Of a stretch of 6,716 nt of DNA, positions 1 to 5,528 are shown piece after piece. The notes beneath the pieces are model-generated. The model saw nothing but the letters and a program-made list of their open reading frames with translations, ran no database searches and had not been told where the DNA came from. Position 1 is the stretch's first letter. Every line of letters begins with the position of its first letter. The position numbers were made by a program, and so were the translations under genes. The DNA comes from Rhodospirillaceae bacterium UBA6608 (lineage in GTDB: Bacteria; Pseudomonadota; Alphaproteobacteria; Rhodospirillales_A; Casp-alpha2): positions 1 to 6,716 of the forward strand of contig DJHY01000114.1 of assembly GCA_002433335.1 (NCBI GenBank). Reading direction: 5' to 3'.

Positions 1-1
1 C

Positions 2-1396
2 GGTCGCCGGCAGGATGCCGCCAGCCGCGACGGCGACGCCAACCGCGACGATCAGGTCCAGGCGGGCGACGGTCAGGCGACCGCGCAGAACAGCGATACC
101 GGTGGCGACGCCGGAACCGGCAATCAGTCCGCGGGTCAGCAGCAGGGCCAGAACCAGGGCGAGAACGCTTCCCTGGTCCAGGCTTCGCTGGCCGGCAGCC
201 AGGCTGATGCGGTGATGGCGACCATTGCCGCCCAGACCACGGGTCAGGAAGCCGGCAAGCAGATTTCCCAGAATGCCCAGACCGTGGGCGACGAAGTCGT
301 CGAAGCGGTCAAAGCCGACCCGCAGGCCGCCAAGAGCCAGCGCGGCCCGGATCACGATTTGGCCCGCGCCAATGCGCAGGCTCAGCAAATTCGCAACATC
401 GCGAACCTTCAGACCAACGGACAAGCAAACGGGGACGGCGCCAAGCAGGCCGAGTCGCTTCTGCAAGCCCAGGCCGGCAAAATTGCCGAGACCGTGGGCA
501 ATGACGCCAAGCTTGTGGTGAACGTCGACGTTCAGGACGACGCGGCAATGACCTCTGGTCGGCCGTTGTCGGCCCTGAGCGCCGCGTCCGCCTTGGCCTC
601 CAGCCAGCAGCAGTCGACGCAGGCTGGTCAGCAGGCGCAGAACGCGCAGCAGGCTCAGGCTCAGAACCCGTTGGCTCAGGCCGCGATGGTCCAGAACCAT
701 CAGAGCATGGCGCAAGGCCCGGCAACCCCGGCCCAGGCCCAGAACGGCCCGGCTGCCCAGGCGCAGACCGCCACGCAGATCACCGCCGAATCCAAGGGCC
801 CGATCCAGGCTTCGTCCGGCACCACCAACGCCGGCACGCACAGCACCGGAACCTCGGCCGAAGGCAACGCCACCCAGGCCAACGCCAACACGGCCCAGAC
901 CCAGTCGAGCCACCAGTTGCAGCAGTCCCAGAAGACAGCGCAGCAGCAGGCCAATCAGGCCGCCAAGAACAAGGTGGTCGATCAGGTTACCGTGCAGATC
1001 AACAAGGCGATCAAGGCCGGCGCCGACAAGATCAACATCAAGCTGTATCCGCAGCACCTGGGCCGCGTCGAGGTTCGCTTGGATGTCAGCCACGACGGCC
1101 GCACCGTCGCCACGGTGACTGCGGACAAGCCGGAAACCCTGGACATGCTGCGTCGCGACTCCGACCAGTTGGCCAAAGCTCTGCAGGATGCGGGTCTGGA
1201 CATGCAGTCCGGCGACCTGAGCTACAACCTGAAGGGCCAAGAAGACGGCCGCCAACAGCAACAGCAGGTCGCGTCCGGTAACACCGGGGGCGAAATGAAG
1301 GAAGACGACACCGCCGATCCGAACGTGATGGACACCGCCATGGCCGCCCACGAAATGGGCATCCTGCATAACGGCCGCGTCGACGTTCGGGCCTAA
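2..1396 (+). CDS. fliK: Flagellar hook-length control protein FliK, 3' part (5' end outside window)
   Basis: FliK is exported through the flagellar type III apparatus, measures the growing hook and, through its C-terminal domain, makes FlhB switch from hook to filament substrates. The frame is open from base 2 with no stop, so about 464 C-terminal residues are visible; a GTG at 212 lies inside continuous coding sequence and is not the likely start. Most of the fragment is Gln/Ala/Asn-rich and low in complexity, as expected of the extended ruler region. The diagnostic part is the C-terminal Flg_hook domain at about 977-1237, with the family motif LYPQHLGRVEVRL (1043-1081) followed by a helix rich in Asp, Leu and Arg. 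A hydrophilic tail of about 50 residues follows. No cysteine is visible. FlgD starts 45 bp downstream, consistent with cotranscription. The identification is firm because of the LxPxxLGxVxV motif and the flgD-flgE neighbours; the N-terminus is unknown. Confidence 0.9.
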   Translation, partial: GRRQDAASRDGDANRDDQVQAGDGQATAQNSDTGGDAGTGNQSAGQQQGQNQGENASLVQASLAGSQADAVMATIAAQTTGQEAGKQISQNAQTVGDEVVEAVKADPQAAKSQRGPDHDLARANAQAQQIRNIANLQTNGQANGDGAKQAESLLQAQAGKIAETVGNDAKLVVNVDVQDDAAMTSGRPLSALSAASALASSQQQSTQAGQQAQNAQQAQAQNPLAQAAMVQNHQSMAQGPATPAQAQNGPAAQAQTATQITAESKGPIQASSGTTNAGTHSTGTSAEGNATQANANTAQTQSSHQLQQSQKTAQQQANQAAKNKVVDQVTVQINKAIKAGADKINIKLYPQHLGRVEVRLDVSHDGRTVATVTADKPETLDMLRRDSDQLAKALQDAGLDMQSGDLSYNLKGQEDGRQQQQQVASGNTGGEMKEDDTADPNVMDTAMAAHEMGILHNGRVDVRA

Positions 1397-1441
1397 GGCA
1401 GAGAAAGCCAAGCCAACGAGCAAGGAACGGGAAACGGTTAG

Positions 1442-2239
1442 ATGAGCACCATCAGCAGCATTTCGGGCACGATCAGCACCGACACCAAGTCGGGGCAGAA
1501 CGCGCAATCGCTCGAAGAGGATCTGAACCGTTTCCTGACCCTGTTGACGACTCAGTTGCAACACCAGGATCCGCTGGATCCCATGGATGCGACCGAGTTC
1601 ACGTCCCAGTTGGTGCAGTTCGCCAGCGTGGAACAGCAGATTTACCAGAACTCCAACCTGGAAAAGCTGCTGGCCCTGCAGGAAACCAACAAACTGGCGT
1701 CGCTGGTCGACTTCATGGACACGACGGTCGAATTCGAAGGCAAGGACATTGTCCTCGAAGACGGCAATGCGCGCTTCACCTACACCGTTCCGGTCGGCGC
1801 GGCGAGCACCACGCTGACGATCTCCGACGTCAACGGCGATCCGGTCTTCATGGTCGACGGTTCGACCGAAGCCGGTCTGCATGCCGTCGAATGGGACGGC
1901 ACGGATGCCAGCGGCAACCAACTGGCCGACGGCCTGTATTCGGTTCAGGTCAACACCTTGGACCGCCAGGGCAACCTTCTGGACGTGTTCCAGACCTCGT
2001 TCGGCCGGGTCACCGGCGCCGGCGTGGTCGACGGCACGACCACCTTGTTCCTGGGTCCGCTGCGTATCGATCAGAACGACGTGCTCTCGGTCGAGCAGAC
2101 CAATTCGACGCCGTCTTCGTCGGATGGTTCGGACACTACCGACGGCACGGACACGACGGATACGGGCACCGACACGGGCACGGATACAGGTACGGATACC
2201 GGCACCGACACGGGAACCGATCCGGATACGACGACTTAA
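1442..2239 (+). CDS. flgD: Flagellar hook assembly scaffold (hook cap) protein FlgD
   Basis: FlgD sits at the tip of the growing hook and guides FlgE polymerisation, then is displaced. The 265-residue product has the FlgD N-terminal domain at about residues 25-75, with the hallmark run FLTLLTTQLQHQDPLDPMD (31-49), then TEFTSQLVQFASVEQ (51-65). A FlgD Ig-like domain follows at about 110-175, seen as the family pattern AVEWDGTDASGNQLADGLY (148-166), embedded in a Tudor-like part that runs to about residue 210. The last 45 residues are an Asp/Thr/Ser/Gly tail with five DTGT units, which is not part of the usual FlgD fold. The ATG at 1442 is preceded by AAGGA (1422-1426, 15 nt away, rather far) and by GGGAAA (1429-1434, 7 nt away); a later start would cut into the conserved N-terminal domain. 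No cysteine is present. It lies 45 bp after fliK and 106 bp before flgE. Confidence 0.96.
   Translation: MSTISSISGTISTDTKSGQNAQSLEEDLNRFLTLLTTQLQHQDPLDPMDATEFTSQLVQFASVEQQIYQNSNLEKLLALQETNKLASLVDFMDTTVEFEGKDIVLEDGNARFTYTVPVGAASTTLTISDVNGDPVFMVDGSTEAGLHAVEWDGTDASGNQLADGLYSVQVNTLDRQGNLLDVFQTSFGRVTGAGVVDGTTTLFLGPLRIDQNDVLSVEQTNSTPSSSDGSDTTDGTDTTDTGTDTGTDTGTDTGTDTGTDPDTTT
2159..2218 (+). repeat. Five 12-bp in-frame repeats coding for DTGT units in the FlgD tail
   Basis: Five consecutive 12-bp units, each read Asp-Thr-Gly-Thr: GATACGGGCACC, GACACGGGCACG, GATACAGGTACG, GATACCGGCACC and GACACGGGAACC. Every unit codes for the same four residues, but no two are identical at wobble positions. Related Asp/Thr-rich sequence precedes the array from about 2129, and Pro-Asp-Thr-Thr-Thr closes the protein. 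A 12-bp multiple of three keeps the frame if copies are gained or lost. Confidence 0.9.
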
Positions 2240-2331
2240 GGGATTTTGGCTTCTCGCTCCGCTGACGGGGCATGAACGGATTTACATGACTGGCGATCGC
2301 CGGATTGGAACAGAGCCAAACCGGCATACGT

Positions 2332-2338
2332 AAGGAGG
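2332..2338 (+). promoter_or_regulatory. Strong Shine-Dalgarno of flgE
   Basis: AAGGAGG lies 7 nt before the flgE ATG at 2346, a near-perfect match to the 16S anti-Shine-Dalgarno. It fixes the flgE start and is much stronger than the sites before flgD or the sciP-like gene. This fits the need for many copies of the hook subunit relative to the cap protein encoded just upstream. Confidence 0.9.
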
Positions 2339-2345
2339 AAGTAAA

Positions 2346-4775
2346 ATGGGTCTTTTTGGTGCACTTAGCTCGGGCGTCTCGGGTCTTACAGCCCAGTCCA
2401 GCGCCATGGGCGCCATCGCCGACAACATCACGAACGTGAACACGATCGGCTACAAGGGCACGCAGGTCAACTTCCAGACCCTCGTCACCCGGCAGACCTC
2501 GTCCACGTTCTTCTCGGCTGGTGGTGTTCAGTCCAAACCCCGGACGGACGCGGGTATTCAGGGCCTGTTGCAGTCCTCCACCTCGCAGACGGACCTCGGC
2601 ATCTCCGGCGCCGGCTTCTTCGTGGTCAACGAAGCGGCGGTTCCGACCCTGTCGAACGAGTTCCTGTTCACCCGCGCTGGTCAGTTCTATCAGGATAACC
2701 AGGGTTACCTGCGCAACACGGCGGGCTTCTACCTCCAGGCCTTCCCCGTGGACGCGAACGGCAACATCACGCCGAACAACTCGGACATCCTGATCGCCAA
2801 CACCAACGTCATTTCGACGGACTTTCTGACGACGGTGAACCTCAACCGCGTCGGCGGCACGGCCACGGCGACGAGCAACATCTCGATCGGCGCCAACCTG
2901 CCGTCGAACGCCACGGCCGGCCAGACCCACCGCTCGGACGTGCAGTTCTTCGACAGCTTGGGCACGGCGCGTACGATTTCCTTCCAGTACACCCGCTCGG
3001 GCCGTGACAACCAGTGGAACGTGGCCGTCGATCCGCCCTCGGGCAACGACGTGCTGACCCTGGAAGACGCCAACGCCAACGCCTACGACAGCCGCGGCCA
3101 GGTCGAATTCGACTCCATCCCGTCGAACCGTTCGTCGATCACCATCGACGGCATTCAGTACCGGTTCCAGAACTTCGGCACGATGACCGCCGATACCACC
3201 AACAGCCTGACCTTTACCGATGGTGGCGCCGGCGCCGATACGCTGACCGCCTCGGTTACGGGCTCGTTCTCGGCCCTGGCCATCGGCGACGAAATCACCA
3301 TCAACAACACGGGTGGCGTGGCCTCGGCCGTGGAACCCGCGACGTTCGTCATCACCAACATCGATTCCACCGGCACGGTGCTCAGCTTCGCTACCGGTTC
3401 CTGGAACGCGGCCACGGGTACGCCCGCGACGTCGAGCGTGACGCTCACCCCGGACGACACCGATACGGTCAAGATCGTCGATACCAGCTCGGCATCGACC
3501 ACCGCCAACTATGTGTCGCAGCTGGTTTCCAAGGTCAAAGCCTCGGACTCCGACTTCGCAGATTACGGCGGATACACCAACGACCGCATCGCCGTGTCGC
3601 CGTTCAACGCCTCGACCGTCCTGTTCAACGAAGACGGAACCGGCGAGATCGTCGTCAATCCCTCGGGTCTGTTGACCTCGTCGGGTGCCGCGGCGACCAA
3701 GCAGCGGACGTCCTTCACGGTGCGTCAGGTCGACAACCTGTATCAGGATCACTTCCAGTTCACCTTCAGCGCGAACGCAGTGAGTGGCGACACCCTGGTC
3801 CTCAACGGTGTGACCTATGAATTCCACACCGACGTGACGGCCATCGGCGCCGGTAACATCGGCGTTGAAATGGACTTCGTCACCTATACCTCCACCGCGG
3901 CGCAGATCGACAACTGGCTGTCGAACCTGGAATCGGCGATCGAAAACAACGATCCCGAATTCGCCTCGGGCGCTTCGACGGTTCGTCGCCGCGCCAATGG
4001 CGACGCGACGGAAGCTTCCGCCGCCGCCAGCTTCGCGACCGAGAACACCCTGATCCTGGATGTGCTGCCCTCCGGTTCGTACACCGCGACCTTCTCGACC
4101 AACTTCGCCGGCGGCACCTTGCCGACGACGCCGGACGGCAACACCCCGGTCGATGCGGCCGGATCGTCGCTGACGGACCAGCCGTTCAAGATCGACAAGA
4201 CCAGCGCCATCGTGTTCGACTCCAGCGGTCTGCCTTCGGCCATCAACGTCGCCGAGATCGAACTGCTCGGATTCTCCAACGGTGCGGCCAACTTCGACGA
4301 TGACCCGGCAAACTCGGATCAGGTCACCATCGACTTCGGCACCATCGGCATCGCCGACGGCCTGACCCAGTTCGGTGACGAGTTCACCCCGGGCTTTATC
4401 GAACAGGACGGCTCGCAGTTCGGCACCTTCGCCGGCATCACGGTCCGTGAAGACGGCCTGGTGACCGCACTGTTCGACAACGGCGAAACCCGCCCGGTGT
4501 TCAAGATCCCGATCGCGACTTTCGTCAACGTCAACGAACTGGGTGCCCGTACGGGTAACGTCTTCAACTCGACCCAGGCTTCGGGCGACCCGACCCTGCG
4601 TACCGCCAACTCCGGTCCGGCCGGCGCGATTACCCAGGCGGCGTTGGAAGCCTCGACCGTCGACATCGGCGAAGAGTTCACCAAGATGATCGTCGTGCAG
4701 CGCGCCTTCTCGGCCGCGACCAAGATCATCACCACGGCGGACGAAATGCTTGATGAACTGGTCCGGCTCCGTTAA
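2346..4775 (+). CDS. flgE: Flagellar hook protein FlgE, enlarged (809 residues)
   Basis: FlgE polymerises into the curved hook, the universal joint between rod and filament. The N-terminus carries the rod/hook signature: MGLFGALSSGVSGL, then AIADNITNVNTIGYKGTQ (residues 23-40). The C-terminus is the matching helical D0 part, ending TTADEMLDELVRLR. Between them, DLGISGAGFFVVNE (83-96) and SDVQFFDSLGTARTISF (197-213) mark the FlgE core and the start of the FlaE domain. The rest of the FlaE-like part appears only at AIVFDSSGLPSAI (621-633) and TIDFGTIGIADGLTQFG (661-677). So about 380 residues are inserted between roughly 234 and 612. The enterobacterial protein is about 400 residues; longer hook proteins are known in alphaproteobacteria. 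The insertion is rich in Thr, Ser, Asp and Gly and seems to contain a diverged internal duplication. No cysteine is present, as is common for exported axial proteins. The start is fixed by AAGGAGG at 2332-2338; an intrinsic terminator follows the stop. Confidence 0.96.
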   Translation: MGLFGALSSGVSGLTAQSSAMGAIADNITNVNTIGYKGTQVNFQTLVTRQTSSTFFSAGGVQSKPRTDAGIQGLLQSSTSQTDLGISGAGFFVVNEAAVPTLSNEFLFTRAGQFYQDNQGYLRNTAGFYLQAFPVDANGNITPNNSDILIANTNVISTDFLTTVNLNRVGGTATATSNISIGANLPSNATAGQTHRSDVQFFDSLGTARTISFQYTRSGRDNQWNVAVDPPSGNDVLTLEDANANAYDSRGQVEFDSIPSNRSSITIDGIQYRFQNFGTMTADTTNSLTFTDGGAGADTLTASVTGSFSALAIGDEITINNTGGVASAVEPATFVITNIDSTGTVLSFATGSWNAATGTPATSSVTLTPDDTDTVKIVDTSSASTTANYVSQLVSKVKASDSDFADYGGYTNDRIAVSPFNASTVLFNEDGTGEIVVNPSGLLTSSGAAATKQRTSFTVRQVDNLYQDHFQFTFSANAVSGDTLVLNGVTYEFHTDVTAIGAGNIGVEMDFVTYTSTAAQIDNWLSNLESAIENNDPEFASGASTVRRRANGDATEASAAASFATENTLILDVLPSGSYTATFSTNFAGGTLPTTPDGNTPVDAAGSSLTDQPFKIDKTSAIVFDSSGLPSAINVAEIELLGFSNGAANFDDDPANSDQVTIDFGTIGIADGLTQFGDEFTPGFIEQDGSQFGTFAGITVREDGLVTALFDNGETRPVFKIPIATFVNVNELGARTGNVFNSTQASGDPTLRTANSGPAGAITQAALEASTVDIGEEFTKMIVVQRAFSAATKIITTADEMLDELVRLR
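3138..3668 (+). repeat. FlgE insertion, module copy A (residues 265-441)
   Basis: Protein-level repeat inside FlgE. Copy A opens with ITIDGIQYRF (265-274), continues after about 105 residues with a helix-like block TSSASTTANYVSQL (380-393) ending DSDFA (401-405), and reaches a PSG at 439-441, 35 residues after Phe404. Copy B has the same order of elements, with 36 residues between its Phe and PSG. The long gap between the first two elements is much larger here than in copy B, so copy A appears to carry an extra nested segment. Read by eye, without a computed alignment. Confidence 0.45.
3795..4076 (+). repeat. FlgE insertion, module copy B (residues 484-577)
   Basis: Diverged partner of copy A. 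It opens with LVLNGVTYEF (484-493), has the block TSTAAQIDNWLSNL (515-528) ending DPEFA (536-540), and a PSG at 575-577. In the 26-residue block starting with the TS pair, copies A and B align without gaps and share 10 identical residues; Tyr/Trp, Val/Leu, Gln/Asn, Val/Ile and Asp/Glu exchanges add to the similarity. The copies have no obvious DNA-level identity, so a duplication would be old. Confidence 0.45.
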
Positions 4776-4808
4776 CGGCAGCCAAACCGGTTGATCCCGG
4801 ACGATGAT

Positions 4809-4854
4809 AAGGCCCCGGCATCCCCTAACTGGCGGATTCCGGGGCCTTTTTCTT
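4809..4854 (+). terminator. Rho-independent terminator after flgE
   Basis: A 10-bp stem AAGGCCCCGG (4809-4818) / CCGGGGCCTT (4839-4848) is extended, across one mismatch, by ATCC (4820-4823) / GGAT (4834-4837), with a loop of about 10 nt. It is followed directly by a T-rich run (TTTCTT, 4849-4854, itself extending the two T's of the stem). It begins 33 bp after the flgE stop and separates the fliK-flgD-flgE transcript from the sciP-like gene. Confidence 0.92.
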
Positions 4855-4884
4855 GGTTTCGACGAATTCTGGAAAAGACTGCAA

Positions 4885-4900
4885 TTCAGGAAAAATTAAC
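4885..4900 (+). promoter_or_regulatory. Candidate CtrA site 1 upstream of the sciP-like gene
   Basis: TTCA-N7-TTAAC matches the CtrA consensus TTAA-N7-TTAAC at 8 of 9 fixed positions. It lies about 105 bp before the sciP-like ATG, after the flgE terminator. In Caulobacter, sciP itself is activated by CtrA, so a site here would fit the family's known wiring. This is a short motif in AT-richer DNA; a chance match is possible. Confidence 0.45.
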
Positions 4901-4908
4901 GCTGGTCT

Positions 4909-4923
4909 TTAGCCTTTCTTTAA
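4909..4923 (+). promoter_or_regulatory. Candidate CtrA site 2 upstream of the sciP-like gene
   Basis: TTAG-N7-TTAA matches 7 of 8 fixed bases of TTAA-N7-TTAA. Its centre is 24 bp downstream of that of the motif at 4885-4900 and about 90 bp before the start codon. Two motifs about two helix turns apart would allow paired dimers on one DNA face. I could not identify a convincing -10 box. Confidence 0.4.
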
Positions 4924-5006
4924 AAGTCCGGCGCATAAAGTAGACCTTAGAAACGGACAAGCGGAAACGCCATCCACAGGGAAGACGAAACACAGAGCGG
5001 ACGATC

Positions 5007-5363
5007 ATGACCCTGCTGAAGCGCCACAACCGGGATGCTCAGAACCAATCGGTAGCCACCATGGGCAACGTTGAACCGTTGAGCCCGCTTGGCCGGCCGA
5101 TGCGCCTTGAGGACCTGCCCCCCGTAACGACCAAACGCTGGGTCGCCCGCCGCAAGGCGGAAGTCGTGTCCGCGGTACGCGGCGGACTGATCTCGTTGCA
5201 GGATGCCTGCCGCCGCTATTCCCTGTCCGAAGACGAATATCGGTCCTGGGAACAGCTGATCGACGATCATGGCCTGAAGGGCCTGCACACCACCCGGACG
5301 CAGGTCTATCGGAATATCGCGCAGCGCAAGGGCCGTGGCCCCAATTTGGTGACCAGTCACTAA
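5007..5363 (+). CDS. sciP: DUF1153-family protein, SciP-like CtrA inhibitor
   Basis: In Caulobacter SciP binds CtrA and blocks transcription of CtrA-activated genes, including early flagellar genes. This 118-residue product carries the whole family core at about residues 28-102: LGRPMRLEDLPP, TKRWVARRKAEVVSAVRGG (42-60), the helix-turn-helix-like part LQDACRRYSLSEDEYRSW (64-81), and GLKGLHTTRTQVYR (89-102). The core is strongly basic. About 25 residues precede it and 16 residues (NIAQRKGRGPNLVTSH) follow, making it longer than the Caulobacter protein, which is about 90 residues. The ATG at 5007 has a weak GAGCGGA (4995-5001) 5 nt upstream; an in-frame ATG at 5061 (residue 19) has no visible Shine-Dalgarno, so 5007 is preferred but not certain. 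The gene follows the flgE terminator, so it should have its own promoter, and it is 176 bp before fliF in the same direction. CtrA inhibition is inferred from the family; other DUF1153 roles are possible. Confidence 0.88.
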   Translation: MTLLKRHNRDAQNQSVATMGNVEPLSPLGRPMRLEDLPPVTTKRWVARRKAEVVSAVRGGLISLQDACRRYSLSEDEYRSWEQLIDDHGLKGLHTTRTQVYRNIAQRKGRGPNLVTSH

Positions 5364-5385
5364 GTTTCTCCAGGGTTGACCCCAA

Positions 5386-5406
5386 GGTGGGCAAAAATTG
5401 CCCACC
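5386..5406. repeat. Perfect inverted repeat (9-bp arms, AAA spacer) after the sciP-like gene
   Basis: Arms GGTGGGCAA (5386-5394) and TTGCCCACC (5398-5406) are exact reverse complements around AAA. The repeat begins 22 bp after the stop codon. Neither strand has a T-tract after the hairpin, so it is not a standard intrinsic terminator. It could be a Rho-assisted or weak terminator, a 3' stabilising hairpin, or an operator for a dimeric regulator, since a CtrA-like motif starts two bases further on. Confidence 0.75.
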
Positions 5407-5407
5407 G

Positions 5408-5423
5408 TTAACCACTTCTTCAC
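5408..5423 (+). promoter_or_regulatory. Candidate CtrA site in the fliF leader
   Basis: TTAA-N7-TTCAC matches 8 of 9 fixed bases of TTAA-N7-TTAAC. It lies about 115 bp before the fliF GTG, directly after the 9-bp-arm inverted repeat. CtrA-dependent promoters place this motif over the -35 region; AATAAC at 5433-5438 could fall near a -10, but that is weak. In Caulobacter, fliF is an early (class II) flagellar gene under CtrA control. Confidence 0.45.
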
Positions 5424-5459
5424 CGCCCCCCCAATAACCTGCAAGCAACGGAATTCCCG

Positions 5460-5464
5460 GATTC
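5460..5464. promoter_or_regulatory. GANTC site (possible CcrM methylation) in the fliF leader
   Basis: GATTC fits GANTC, the target of the cell-cycle DNA methyltransferase CcrM in many alphaproteobacteria. It lies between the CtrA-like motif and the second inverted repeat, about 75 bp before fliF. One such 5-mer in a leader can easily be chance, so regulatory meaning is only suggested. Confidence 0.25.
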
Positions 5465-5468
5465 ACCA

Positions 5469-5484
5469 AGCATTTGAAAATGCT
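5469..5484. repeat. Perfect inverted repeat AGCATTT-GA-AAATGCT in the fliF leader
   Basis: Seven-base arms are exact reverse complements around a 2-bp spacer, centred about 63 bp before the fliF GTG. The short spacer makes a stable RNA hairpin unlikely, so a site for a dimeric DNA-binding protein is the more natural reading. I do not recognise it as a known operator. Confidence 0.6.
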
Positions 5485-5528
5485 GGAGATATAGGGAAGA
5501 GCCGGCTGGTTAACACTCCTGCAGTCAC

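Noticed and set aside
212..214. GTG at 212 as the true start of fliK
   Set aside because: The same frame is open back to base 2 with matching Gln/Gly/Asp-rich composition and there is no Shine-Dalgarno before 212, so the gene continues upstream.
2244..2260. Sigma-54 promoter between flgD and flgE, TTGGC...CCGCT
   Set aside because: The GG-to-GC spacing is off by one and the rest of the -24 element does not match; no other candidate in the 106-bp gap was convincing.
2292..2301. GGCGATCGCC palindrome before flgE, similar to the cyanobacterial HIP1 element
   Set aside because: HIP1 is meaningful only when highly overrepresented in cyanobacterial genomes; a single GC-rich palindrome in a proteobacterial gap is expected by chance.
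2136..3827. Long minus-strand open frame (563 codons) opposite flgE
   Set aside because: It lies fully against the firmly identified flgE and flgD tail; its product is Arg/Gly/Val-rich with no recognisable motif, as expected for the antisense of GC-biased codons.
4785..4792. AACCGGTT palindrome after the flgE stop
   Set aside because: Eight bases only, and it overlaps nothing but the gap before the terminator; too short to call a site.
4874..4910. AAAGAC / GTCTTT inverted repeat in the sciP promoter region
   Set aside because: Six-base arms about 25 bp apart in AT-rich DNA; likely chance.
5506..5526. Sigma-54 (-24/-12) promoter just before fliF, CTGG...TGCAG
   Set aside because: The GG and GC elements are 11 bp apart instead of 10, and the transcript would begin only a few bases before the GTG start, overlapping the Shine-Dalgarno.
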